This document shows positions 23,900-33,265 of a stretch of 64,000 nt of DNA, piece by piece. The stretch spans positions 124,001 to 188,000 of the forward strand of contig CAWIKB010000009.1 in NCBI GenBank assembly GCA_963836605.1, given 5' to 3'. Every line of letters starts with the position of its first letter. The first letter of the stretch is position 1. This DNA comes from Bog-473 sp963836605. GTDB taxonomy: Bacteria; Actinomycetota; Acidimicrobiia; Acidimicrobiales; RAAP-2. The position numbers and the translations under genes are program-made. The notes below the pieces were generated by a model, which was not told where the DNA came from, did not search any database, and saw only the letters and a program-made list of their open reading frames with translations.

Positions 23900-23929
23900 T
23901 TGACAAGGGCGTAACTACAGTGCTGTAAT
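23900..23929 (+). promoter_or_regulatory. Sigma70-like promoter of nrdJ
   Basis: TTGACA at 23900-23905, an 18-base spacer and TGTAAT at 23924-23929, about 105 bases before the nrdJ start. The gap between glpK and nrdJ (363 bases) holds the repeat array, this promoter and the palindrome below; no gene is seen in it. Confidence 0.6.
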
Positions 23930-23962
23930 GACACAGCATCTCGCGTCGGGGGTAGGGGTTCA

Positions 23963-23978
23963 CCACAACATCTTGTGG
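23963..23978. promoter_or_regulatory. NrdR-box-like 16-bp palindrome
   Basis: CCACAACATCTTGTGG is a 16-bp near-perfect palindrome of the length and form of NrdR boxes, between the promoter and the ribonucleotide reductase gene. NrdR normally binds two such boxes; a second clear copy was not found, though ACTACAGTGCTGTAAT overlaps the -10 region. Confidence 0.5.
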
Positions 23979-24039
23979 TTAAACTGGTTTCAGCCTCGCC
24001 GAACGCGTCAACCGAATGGACGAGGAGGTCCTCAGCGCT

Positions 24040-27000
24040 ATGGCCATCGCCCCCCAGCGATCCGAGATAGGTATTCGGCGGCATTTCACCACCGAAGGCG
24101 TCCACCCCTACGACGAAGTGCGCTGGGAGCGCCGTGATGCCCGCATCACCAATTATCGAGATGGCACCGTGGCCTTCGAACAGCTCGGCGTCGAGGTACC
24201 CGAGTCCTGGAGCGTGAACGCCACCAACATCCTGGCGCAGAAGTACTTCCGGGGGACCCTGAACACCGCCGAGCGCGAGTCGTCCCTCAAGCAGGTGGCC
24301 GACCGGGTGGCCGACACCCTGACGACGTGGGGCCTGCGGGACGGCTACTTCGTCGACGAGGGGGAAGCGGAGGTCTTCAACCACGAGTTGAAGTACCTCA
24401 TCATCCACCAGAAGGCCGCGTTCAACTCTCCCGTCTGGTTCAACATCGGCGTCCCGGGCGTACCTCAGCAGGCCTCAGCGTGCTTTATCCTCTCGGTCGA
24501 GGATCAGATGGACTCGATCCTCAACTGGTACACCGAGGAAGGGGTCATCTTCAAGGGCGGCTCCGGCGCCGGGGTGAACCTGTCGCGCATCCGGCTCGTC
24601 GCACGAACTGCTCAAGGGCGGCGGCACGGCCTCGGGCCCGGTGAGCTTCATGCGCGGCGCCGACGCGTCGGCGGGCACCATCAAGTCCGGTGGCAAGACG
24701 CGACGCGCCGCCAAGATGGTCATCCTCGATGTCGACCACCCCGACGTGGAGGACTTCATCTGGTGCAAGGCCATCGAAGAGCGTAAGGCGCGCGTGCTGC
24801 GCGACGCCGGATTCGACATGGATCTCGACGGCGCCGACAGCCACTCGACCCAGTACCAGAACGCCAACAACTCGGTGCGGGTCACCGACGAATTCATGGA
24901 AGCGGTCATCGACGATCGCGACTGGGACCTGATCGCCCGCACCGACGGGTCCACCCTGCGCTCGGTGCCCGCCCGCGACCTGTTCCGCCAGATCGCCCAC
25001 TCGGCCTGGGAGTGCGCCGATCCGGGACTGCAGTACGACACGACCATCAACCGCTGGCACACCGCGCCGGAGACCGGTCGGATCAACGGCTCGAACCCTT
25101 GCTTCCCCGGCTCGGCCAAGGTGCACACCGACAAGGGACTCGTTCGCCTTCTCCGAGCTGTTGGAGCGGGCGAACGCCGGTGAGACGTTCGGCATCTACA
25201 CCCACGACGCCACCAATCCCGAGCAACCGACCGAAGAGATGGTGATCACTTCCCCGGAGGCGTTCATGATCACGGGCTTCAATGACATCGTTCGCCTGCG
25301 GCTGGACAATGGACTCGAACTCCGCTGCACACCATCGCACAAGATCTTCACCACTACTCGCGGCTACGTGGAGGCGCGGCACCTTAGGTTCGACGATGAG
25401 GTCAAGCTCCTCAACCTCGAAGCGCCGGCGCTCAACGCGGACCCGGGTCTGCCGGTCTCCTCGGATCCGGCTGATTACTGGACCAAGGGGGACCATGCCC
25501 TGCCCCTGCGCTTCCCCGACGCGTGGTCTGAGGAGTTTGCGCACTACCTGGGGTGGGTGATCGGTGACGGCTCCACCTCCGGAACCACCGTAGCCACCAT
25601 TTACGGAAGCGAAGAGGACCGCCGGGAAATCCTGCCCGCTCACACTGAATTGCTGGACTGGGTCAACTGCGAACGTCCGATCAAGCTTTCCGAGCAGGCC
25701 AATGGCACGGTGCAGCTGCGGCTGGCGAGACGCGCCTACAAGGGCTTCCTTGAGGCGCTGGGTGTCAAGTCGGTGAAGGGGCCGGAGAAGAGCATCCCAT
25801 GGTCGATCGAGCAGGCGCCTGCCGACATGGTGGCGGCGTTCCTGCGGGGCCTCTTCGACGCCGACGGGTGCGTCGTGACCAGACCGCAAGGTCGTTATGT
25901 CGGGCTCGGTTCGAGCTCTCCGGAATTGTTGCGCGGCGTGCAACGGCTGCTCAGCACGTTCGGCATCATGACTCACATCTACAAGACGAAAGAAGCATCG
26001 AGAGAGGGGTCGTTTTCCTACACAAACAGGGCGGGCGAGACAACCAACTACGGTCACGCGTCGGCCTACGACCTCCGCATCACATCGGAATCGATAGTTC
26101 GCTTCGCCGAGCACATCGGCTTCTCACTGTCCCGCAAGGCCGCCCTCTTGCGAAGCATTGTTGTCGATGCGCCACGAAAGCCATACATGGCCAGAGCGAC
26201 GGCACACTTGCTGGAGCGCACCAACGACGGCGTCGAATTGACTTACAACCTGTCCGAGCCGCGCAACCATTCGTACGTGGTAGATGGAGTAATTGTACGC
26301 AATTGCTCAGAATATGTTCATCTCGACAACTCAGCCTGCAACCTGGCTAGCATGAATTTGCTGACATTCCTCGACCAGAATGATGAGTTCGACGTCGAGG
26401 GCTTCAAGGCGGGCGTGTCGGTCGTGTTCACCGGCCAGGAGATCATGGTCGGCAACGCGGACTACCCGACCGAGAAGATCGGCGAGACGACGCGTGCCTT
26501 CCGCGAGCTGGGTATCGGGTACGCCAACCTGGGCGCGTTGCTCATGGCTCAGGGGCTTCCCTACGACTCCGACGCCGGTCGGGCCTGGGCGGCCGCCATC
26601 ACGGCGCTTCTCACCGGGCACGCCTACGCCACGTCGGCCCGGACGGCGGCGCGGATGGGGCCGTTCTCCGGGTTCCACGAGAACGCGGAGGCCATGCTGA
26701 ACGTGCTGCGCATGCACCAGGGCGAGGCCGCACGAATTGACGAAGACGTCGTACCGCCCGAGTTGCTCTCGGCGGCCCAGCAGTCGTGGGACGATGCCGT
26801 GGAGTTGGCCGAGCAGTTCGGGGTGCGCAACTCGCAGTCTTCAGTGTTGGCGCCGACTGGAACCATCGGCTTGCTCATGGATTGTGACACCACCGGTGTC
26901 GAGCCCGACCTCGGACTGGTCAAGACCAAGAAGCTGGTGGGCGGTGGCACCATGTCGATCGTCAACCAGACGATCCCGCGGGCCCTGGCCAAGTTGGGGT

Positions 27001-29429
27001 ACGGCCCCGACCAGACCGAAGAGATCGTGGCCTACATCAACGAGCACATGTCGATCCTGGGTGCGCCCTACATCGCACCGGAGCACCTGGCCGTCTTCGC
27101 CTGTTCCATGGGCGACAACACCATCCACTACTCCGGTCACATCCGCATGATGGGAGCGGTGCAGCCCTTCATCAGCGGAGCCATCAGCAAGTGCGTCACC
27201 GGCGACACGCTGGTACCCACCGAGGACGGCCTCGTGCGCATCGGTGCCTTCTACGAAGGCGAGCAGCCTGACACCTTCCGTCCGGAGAACGTCTTGGTGG
27301 CATCGTTGGACGGCTACCAGAAGACCGACGCCTTCTACTACGGCGGCGAGCGTCCGGTCCGGAGTGTCACTCTCCGGTCGGGGCATCGGATCACGGGAAC
27401 GCCCAACCACCGGCTGTTGGTGGCGGACGATGGTGGTCCGGTGTGGAAGCAGCTCGACGAGATCGAGGTCGGTGATGAGGTGGCCACCGAGTACGGCGCC
27501 GACCGCTGGGCCCTTGTCCCGCCTCGCATCGCGTTCCTGCCCACCGCGCCTCATGGCTCGCAGGCACGGGTGCAGGTCCCCACCGAGATGACCGAGGATC
27601 TCGCCTTCCTCCTCGGCGCCTACGCGGCAGAGGGTCACACGGCTGACGCGGTGTGGTCCATCCGTATCACCAACTCAGTCGACGAGGTGCTCGACCGGGT
27701 CGCCGCCGCGGCGATCCGGGTGTTCGGTGTCACGGCGCGGGTCCGCCGGCCGGCCGAGCGCTGCCCCTTCGTCGAGATCAACTCGAAGACGGTGGTTGAG
27801 TTGTTCCGCCAGCTCGGCTGCGGGAGAAGGGCGTCGGAGAAGCGGATTCCCGACATCGTCCTGCGCTCGCCGCGCGCTCACGTCGTGGCCTTCCTCCAAG
27901 GATTGGCCCTCGATGCCTACACGACGGCTCGGCCTATGGGGAAGTGGGCCATCTGCCTCGACGCGCCGGCCCTGCTGGACGACCTGCAGGCGGTCCTGAC
28001 CAACCTGGGCATCGTGCACGGGCGGATAATCAAGGACAACCACGTCAACGGGAAGTCCTACGACGAGGTCTACGCCTGCGGTCCGCAGGCGCAGGCCCTG
28101 GTCCGGCTGGTGCCGTTCCTCGAGCCGGAGAAGGCGGCGTCCGCCGAGCGGCTGCTGAACCGGGACTTCGGCCAGAGCACCGCCGATGTGGTGCCCGGCC
28201 TCTCCGGCCAGGACCTCTACCGGCTCATTCCCCGGGAGCGGCGAGGACGGTTCGCTTTCCTGCTCGATCAGCGCACGCAGCAGGTCAGCCGACGCACGCT
28301 GGAGCGGGTGGCGGCGATGGAGGGCGTCGAACTGCCCTCGTGGCCAAAGTCCATCCTGGCCGACGGGCTGCACTTCAGCCCGGTCGTGGAGTCGGTCGAC
28401 GCCGGGCGCCGTGTGGTTTACGACCTGTCGGTCCCCGCCACCCACGCGTTCGTCGGGAACGGGATCGTCAATCACAACACCGTCAACCTGCCCGAGGACG
28501 TGACGGTCGAGGACGTCGAGCAGCTGCACATCGACGCCTGGCGGCTGGGGATCAAGGCGGTGGCCATCTACCGGGACAACTGCAAGGTGGCCCAGCCGCT
28601 GTCGACGACCAAGAAGGAAGGAGCGATCGCGCCCGAAGGCGGCGACGTCGCCCCTCCGGGCTCGGACGCCGAGGCCCGGGACCGGGCCCTGGCGGCGCGC
28701 ATCGCCGAACTTGAGTCCGCACTGGCGCACGAGCAGCGGCGCAAGACCGAGTCGGTGGTCGTCGGTGCTGTGCGCGAGCGACTGCCTCGGCGGCGCAACT
28801 CAAAGACGTTCGCCTTCCGGGTGGCCGACTGCGAGGGCTACGTCACGGTGGGCGAGTACGAGGACGGCCGGCCCGGCGAGGTCTTCATCAAGGTCTCCAA
28901 GCAGGGTTCGACCCTGGCCGGGATCATGGACGCCTTCTCCATCTCACTCAGCCTCGGCCTGCAGCACCAGGTGCCCTTGGCCACCTACGTGCGCAAGTTC
29001 GCGAGCATGAAGTTCGAGCCGGCCGGCATCACCGACGACGCCGAGTTGCGCATCGCCACCAGCCTGGTCGATTACATCTTCCGCCGCATCGCCCTGGACT
29101 ACCTTTCCTTCGAGGAGCGGGCCGAGTTGGGCATCCTCTCCACCGTCGAGCGCACCCAGCCCACCCTGCCGGGCGTCGAGGAGATGGCCACGCCTTCGGT
29201 CAGCATGATCGAGGACGGTCTCGGGACTCCGGGGCCACGGTCGGGACCAGAGACGTTTGCGACCGCTGGCTCGTCCGCTCCGACCTACGGCGGCACCGGT
29301 AGCGTCCAACCCCTGGCCCGGGCCGAGCAGCGCGACGCTCCCTACTGCTACAGCTGCGGCAACGTCATGCAGCGTGCCGGCTCCTGCTACGTCTGCGGTA
29401 GCTGCGGGACGACCAGCGGGTGTTCGTAG
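24040..29429 (+). CDS. nrdJ: B12-dependent (class II) ribonucleotide reductase with two inteins and two frameshifts
   Basis: NrdJ reduces ribonucleotides using adenosylcobalamin. Extein landmarks: KAAFNSPVWFNIG, FKGGSGAGVNLSRIR, the substrate region GSNP/CSEYVHLDNSACNLAS, LAPTGTIGLLMDCDTTG, and a C-terminal Cys tail (CYSCGNVMQ, CYVCGSCG). Removing both inteins leaves about 965 residues, a normal NrdJ length. The reading frame shifts twice by one extra base, near 24593 (after SRIR; skipping one base restores SSHELLKGGG) and near 25142 inside intein 1. Both may be sequencing errors. ATG 24040 has AGGAGG upstream at 11 bases; ATG 24016 is the alternative. Confidence 0.9.
25100..26303 (+). mobile_element. 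Intein 1 of NrdJ, with LAGLIDADG endonuclease
   Basis: Starts at Cys (CFPGSAKVHTDKG) after extein SNP and ends VIVRN before extein Cys (CSEYVHL). Block B shows CTPSHK; the endonuclease shows two LAGLIDADG helices, LGWVIGDGS and FLRGLFDADG, both with their acidic residue. The penultimate residue is Arg, not the usual His. 1204 bases equals 401 codons plus one extra base near 25142, which breaks the frame; the element is otherwise complete. Late parts have clearly lower GC than the host gene. Confidence 0.9.
27192..28478 (+). mobile_element. Intein 2 of NrdJ, endonuclose domain partly degenerate
   Basis: 429 codons in frame. Starts at Cys (CVTGDTLVPTEDG) after GAISK and ends GIVNHN before extein Thr (TVNLPED). 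Block B reads GTPNHRLLV, block F/G VYDLSVPATHAFVGNGIVNHN-type with His-Asn intact. The first endonuclease helix is LLGAYAAEG with its Glu, but the second, FLQGLALDAYT, lacks the usual DG end, so cutting activity may be lost while splicing remains. GC content is like the host gene. Confidence 0.9.
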
Positions 29430-29461
29430 TGAGAAACAGCGGTCGGTGACGCAGTCGCCGG

Positions 29462-30112
29462 TTACGGGCTGATCTTTCGGCCCGCCTCCGGTCCGCTCAG
29501 CCAATCGGGCCGCCGGAGGCGTGACAGGGCGCCGAGATCTCCCAGCACGCTGGCGCCCAGCGCCTCGGCTCCCGGCTTGTCGAGGATCCCAGCCAGGATG
29601 CCCATGATCGCCTGCGGGGGCCCGGTCAGCACCAGATCGGGCGCCGGCGCCGGGCCCGGACGGAATTGGACCTCGCCCCGGGCCGCCTCCATGGTCACTG
29701 GGGCGTCGCCCGCCCTGATCTCCACCACGAATGGTGGGAGGTCGGGATCGAACCCACCGAATATGAATGCCACCGGGAAGGCGAACCAGTCGCTTCGGAA
29801 GGTCTCGGAGTCGTCCATCTCACCCATGAGGGACCCGCCCCAACGGGCCAGCGCGTGCATCGGTGCGGCCAAATGCCGGCCCCAGGGCGTCAGCAGGTAG
29901 TGGCCCCGGTGGTCCCGCTCCACCACTCCTTCCTCTTCGAGGAGGCGTAACCGTGCGGCCAGGAGATTGGTCGGGATCCCCGGCAGGCCGTCTCGGAGAT
30001 CGCTGTAGCGGCAGGGCTGGAGGAGGAGCTCCCGGGCGATCAACAGCGTCCAGCGGTCACCGACGATGTCGAGTGCCTTGGCGAGGGCGCAGTACTGACC
30101 GTAGGAACGCAT
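29462..30112 (-). CDS. HxlR-family winged-helix regulator with SCP2-like C-terminal domain
   Basis: 216 residues. The HxlR part is seen in YCALAKALDIVGDRWTLLIARELL, RYSDLRDGLPGIPTNLLAARL and the wing GHYLLTPWG. The remaining 110 residues (GEVQFRPGPAPAPDLVLTGPP) look like an SCP2 sterol-carrier-like ligand pocket. The start ATG 30112 has TATGAT exactly six bases upstream (leaderless). It is divergent from the MFS gene, 82 bases away, and probably controls it and itself through the palindromes between them. Confidence 0.83.
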   Translation of the reverse strand: MRSYGQYCALAKALDIVGDRWTLLIARELLLQPCRYSDLRDGLPGIPTNLLAARLRLLEEEGVVERDHRGHYLLTPWGRHLAAPMHALARWGGSLMGEMDDSETFRSDWFAFPVAFIFGGFDPDLPPFVVEIRAGDAPVTMEAARGEVQFRPGPAPAPDLVLTGPPQAIMGILAGILDKPGAEALGASVLGDLGALSRLRRPDWLSGPEAGRKISP

Positions 30113-30118
30113 CCCCCC

Positions 30119-30186
30119 ATCATACACACTGATGTTGAGAAAATGTATGAATCTGACTTGACTTTCTACCAGCCGGTAGTTTAAAA
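30119..30186. promoter_or_regulatory. Divergent promoters and operator-like palindromes, HxlR/MFS
   Basis: CATACA-N17-TGTATG (30121-30149) overlaps the -10 box TATGAT of the regulator gene. On the plus strand TTGACT (30158-30163), a 17-base spacer and TTAAAA (30181) form the MFS promoter, with the palindrome CTACC-AGCC-GGTAG (30166-30179) inside the spacer, a typical repressor site. Confidence 0.5.
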
Positions 30187-30194
30187 AAGAAAGC

Positions 30195-31838
30195 ATGAAC
30201 CGACGCCCGTTGATCCTCCTGTCCCTCTGTCTGGCTGCCTTCGTCATCAGTGTCGACGTCACGATCGTGAACGTGGCCTTGCCGACGCTGGTACGGCGGC
30301 TCGGCGCCTCCGCCACCCAACTGCAGTGGGTCGTCGACGCCTACAGCCTGGTGTTCGCCGCGCTGGTGCTGGGGGCGGGAAGCCTGAGCGACCGCCTGGG
30401 CCGTAAGGGCACGCTGCTCATCGGACTCGCCGTGTTCGCGGCGGCCAGCCTGGCCGGGGCCTTCTCGGGATCGACGGCCGCTCTGGTCGCCTCCCGAGCC
30501 GTCATGGGACTCGGCGCGGCTCTCATGTTCCCCTCGACGCTTTCATTGCTCGTCAACGTGTTCACCGAGCGCGGCGAGCGCGCCAAGGCCATCGGGTTGT
30601 GGGGCGCGACGACCGGGATCGGTATCGCCACGGGCCCGATCGTGGGCGGGTGGCTGCTGGAGCGCTTCTGGTGGGGGAGCATCTTCGCTTTCATGGCCAT
30701 CGTCGCCGGTGCCATCGCCGCCCTCGTCGCCGTTTCCGTGCCGACGTCGCGCGACCCGAGCACGCCGCCCATCGACTGGCGCGGTCTGGTGCTGTCGACG
30801 GCCGGGATGGCTGTGCTCGTGCTCGGCGTCATCGAGGCTCCCGACTGGGGGTGGGTCTCGACGGCTGCCTTGGCGAGCATCGTGGGTGGCGTCGCGCTCC
30901 TGGCCGTCTTCGTTCTGGTGGAGCGACGGACCGAGCACCCGATGCTCGACGTGGAGCTGTTTCGCAATCCACGGTTCACGGCCGCCAGCGTGTCGGTGGC
31001 CATCTCCTTCTTCGCCCTCTCGGGCTTCATCTTCCTCATCACCCAGTACTTCCAGTTCGTGAAGAACTTCTTGCCCCTCGGCACCGGGGTCCGCTTGCTC
31101 CCGGTGGCCGGATCGGTGGCCGTGACCTCGGTGGTGGGGACCAAACTCGCCGTTCGGGTGGGCAACAAGATCGTGGTCGGAACCGGGCTCCTGCTCTTTG
31201 CGACCGGACTTCTCTGGACTTCGACCGCATCCGCATCGACTTCCTATCTCGTCATCGTCGGCCAGATGCTGTTCCTCGGTGCAGGGATGGGCCTTACCAG
31301 CGCTCCGGCCACCGAAGCGATCATGGGTGCCGTACCGACGGCTAAAGCCGGAGTGGGATCGGCCGTCAATGACGCCACACGCCTCTTCGGCGGGACACTC
31401 GGGGTGGCCGTCATCGGCAGCGTCGCCACGTCCCTGTACGTGCGTCGGCTGGGCTCGACCTTGCCGACGGGGATTCCGCCGCGGGCGTTCGCCGGAGCCA
31501 AGGGCTCGGTCGGTGGCGCCATCGTCGCGTCGCACGTGCTCTCGCGACTCGGTCTCGATCACGCCGCGCACGGCTTGGCCAACTCCGCCACCAGCGCGTT
31601 CTTGTACAGCCTGGCGGGCGGCTGCCGGGTGGCCGGCGGCGTCGCCATCGTCGGGGCTTTCATCGCCATCGCGTTCCTGCCGGCCCGACCAAGGAAACTC
31701 GAGAGCGCCGGTCCGCCCGATCTATCGGTTCCCTTGACCCCGTCCATGGGTGCCGGAGGGACGCTAGGCGACGGCAGAGCTCTGGCCGATGACGGGAGAG
31801 CGCTGGCCGATCGGGCGGGCGAACTCAGGCCCCTCTAA
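30195..31838 (+). CDS. MFS efflux transporter, DHA2 (EmrB/QacA) type
   Basis: 547 residues with 14 predicted membrane spans, the count of the DHA2 drug:proton antiporters. The loop 2-3 motif appears as GSLSDRLGRKGTLL, motif C as GIGIATGPIVGGWLL after helix 5, and an early Asp in SVDVTIVNVALPTL. It should export drugs or other amphiphilic compounds. The divergent HxlR regulator suggests induction by such a ligand. The C-terminal tail contains a 21-bp near-duplicate coding DGRALAD twice (31770-31811). Confidence 0.88.
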   Translation: MNRRPLILLSLCLAAFVISVDVTIVNVALPTLVRRLGASATQLQWVVDAYSLVFAALVLGAGSLSDRLGRKGTLLIGLAVFAAASLAGAFSGSTAALVASRAVMGLGAALMFPSTLSLLVNVFTERGERAKAIGLWGATTGIGIATGPIVGGWLLERFWWGSIFAFMAIVAGAIAALVAVSVPTSRDPSTPPIDWRGLVLSTAGMAVLVLGVIEAPDWGWVSTAALASIVGGVALLAVFVLVERRTEHPMLDVELFRNPRFTAASVSVAISFFALSGFIFLITQYFQFVKNFLPLGTGVRLLPVAGSVAVTSVVGTKLAVRVGNKIVVGTGLLLFATGLLWTSTASASTSYLVIVGQMLFLGAGMGLTSAPATEAIMGAVPTAKAGVGSAVNDATRLFGGTLGVAVIGSVATSLYVRRLGSTLPTGIPPRAFAGAKGSVGGAIVASHVLSRLGLDHAAHGLANSATSAFLYSLAGGCRVAGGVAIVGAFIAIAFLPARPRKLESAGPPDLSVPLTPSMGAGGTLGDGRALADDGRALADRAGELRPL

Positions 31839-31896
31839 GCTGATTCGACTTCACCGGGAGACCTGGTGTCGGTCAGCTTGGAAAGTGGGGGTGATC

Positions 31897-32430
31897 ATGT
31901 TGCATCGTGCGAAGATCGGGCTGGGGATTGCCGCGATCGGGATGACGGCGGCCTTGGTACCCGCAGTTTCTGCTTCGGCCAGCGTCCGGACGGTCCGGGC
32001 CGTCGAGACGGTTCGTCCGCTGCAGCTCAGCTCGTTGTGCCGGTCCTACAAATCAGAGGTGAAAGCACAAGCGAACGCGTCCGGCGGTGCACTTGAGAAG
32101 GCAATGACGTCAGGCAGCTGGCCCGCCACACAGAAGGCTTTGCTCTCGATCTACAACAGCGAAGGCAACGCCGAGAAGCAGGTGGTCGGCCTCTTGAGCA
32201 GCGCCCCGGGCAACGTGAAGTCCGCGGCCAATGTGGTCTTCAAGTTCGAAGGAACGCTCAAGGGCATCATTCAGAGGTCGACCAGCCTGACCCAGTTCGC
32301 GACGTCGGCCGGCACTGCGACCCAGAGCCCGAAGATCGAGGCGGCACTGAAGACACTTGACACGTACTTCTCAAAGCTGTGCCCGGGCTTGGTGCCGACC
32401 ACCACCACGCCGACCACGCCGACCACGTGA
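31897..32430 (+). CDS. Secreted helical protein, paralogue 1 of a tandem pair
   Basis: 177 residues from ATG 31897 (GTG 31891 is an alternative; AAAGTGGGGG lies upstream). A signal peptide of about 32 residues ends SASAS. The mature part has an N-terminal Cys (LSSLCRSYK) and a C-terminal Cys (KLCPGLV) with predicted helices between, including KFEGTLKGIIQ, then a Thr/Pro tail. About half of its residues match paralogue 2. Function unknown. The 60 bases upstream are also shared, including a TAAGCT box and CTGATTCGACTTCA. Confidence 0.75.
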   Translation: MLHRAKIGLGIAAIGMTAALVPAVSASASVRTVRAVETVRPLQLSSLCRSYKSEVKAQANASGGALEKAMTSGSWPATQKALLSIYNSEGNAEKQVVGLLSSAPGNVKSAANVVFKFEGTLKGIIQRSTSLTQFATSAGTATQSPKIEAALKTLDTYFSKLCPGLVPTTTTPTTPTT

Positions 32431-32605
32431 GCTGACAGCGGGTTTTCGCCCCTCCACCGCATCGCGGCGGCCAGGGGAGCTGGGCCGGAGCGGCTGACGG
32501 GGAGCACCTTCCGGGGCGCGTGCCGGGCGGGCCCGGGCGCCTCTAGGCTGATTCGACTTCATCGGGGTGCCTTGATGACGGAGAGCTTGGAAGGTGGACG
32601 TGATC

Positions 32606-33109
32606 ATGTTGCATCGGATGAAGATGGGGCTGGCGATTGCCGCGCTCGGGATCACGGTGGCCGTGGTGCCCGCGCTCACCGCGTCGGCCACCGTGGGTGG
32701 CGTGCGGTCTGAGAGCCCGCTGCAGCTTTCCTCGTTCTGCAACGCCTACAAGGCCGACAACAAAGCCGCGGCCGCCTCGCAAGGCCCGGCCTTTACCAAG
32801 GCCGTCGAGTCAGGAAAATGGCCCCGTATCCAGAAGGCCCTGCTGTCCTCGTTCAACACGCAAGGTGGTTTGGTGAAGCAGATGGTGGCGTATCTGAGCG
32901 GTGCCCCGAGCAACGTGAAATCCGCCGGGAGCACGCTCCTCAAGTTTGACGGCACGCTGAAGGGGATCATTCAGAATTCGACCAGCATGAAGCAGTTCCA
33001 GTCGTCGATCACCTCGGCGGAGAACAGCCCGAAGATCACGGCGGCGGTCAAGGTGCTCGACACCTACACCGCCAAGCAGTGCCCCGGGTTGATCACCACG
33101 ACCACCTGA
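32606..33109 (+). CDS. Secreted helical protein, paralogue 2 of a tandem pair
   Basis: 167 residues from ATG 32606. Same build as paralogue 1: signal peptide (MLHRMKMGLAIAALG..., ending TASAT), Cys in LSSFCNAYK, the block KFDGTLKGIIQNSTS, Cys in KQCPGLI and a short Thr tail. The pair arose by duplication of gene plus promoter; the shared upstream block runs CTGATTCGACTTCA to the start. A hairpin (GCGCC/GGCGC, 33113-33127) follows the stop. Role unknown. Confidence 0.75.
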   Translation: MLHRMKMGLAIAALGITVAVVPALTASATVGGVRSESPLQLSSFCNAYKADNKAAAASQGPAFTKAVESGKWPRIQKALLSSFNTQGGLVKQMVAYLSGAPSNVKSAGSTLLKFDGTLKGIIQNSTSMKQFQSSITSAENSPKITAAVKVLDTYTAKQCPGLITTTT

Positions 33110-33112
33110 GTT

Positions 33113-33127
33113 GCGCCGGAGTGGCGC
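33113..33127 (+). terminator. Short hairpin after the secreted paralogue pair
   Basis: GCGCC-GGAGT-GGCGC directly after the stop at 33109. No T-run, and only five base pairs. The rest of the 155-base gap holds a TAGGGT box (about 33219) before the next gene. Confidence 0.3.
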
Positions 33128-33265
33128 CCGGGTTCCGCCCGGCTTGTGCCCGCTCGGTGTCACGTCAGCAGGCCGCCCGTGCCCTCTGGAACGCTGTAAC
33201 AGGGGTCCCGCCGCGAGGGTAGGGTGGCGCGGGCCGGCGGGTGCCGGCGACAGGGGGTGAGAGAC

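Noticed and set aside
22147..24408. A 753-residue glycerol kinase starting at 24408.
   Set aside because: The extra 244 residues are translation of the tandem repeat and of antisense nrdJ; the conserved kinase sequence begins at 23676.
24585..25150. Programmed +1 frameshifting as the normal expression mode of nrdJ.
   Set aside because: One of the shifts lies inside an intein, where recoding would be strange, and similar single-base errors occur in unrelated genes of the window.
29430..29461. A terminator between nrdJ and the HxlR gene.
   Set aside because: The short gap shows only imperfect complementarity and no T-tract.
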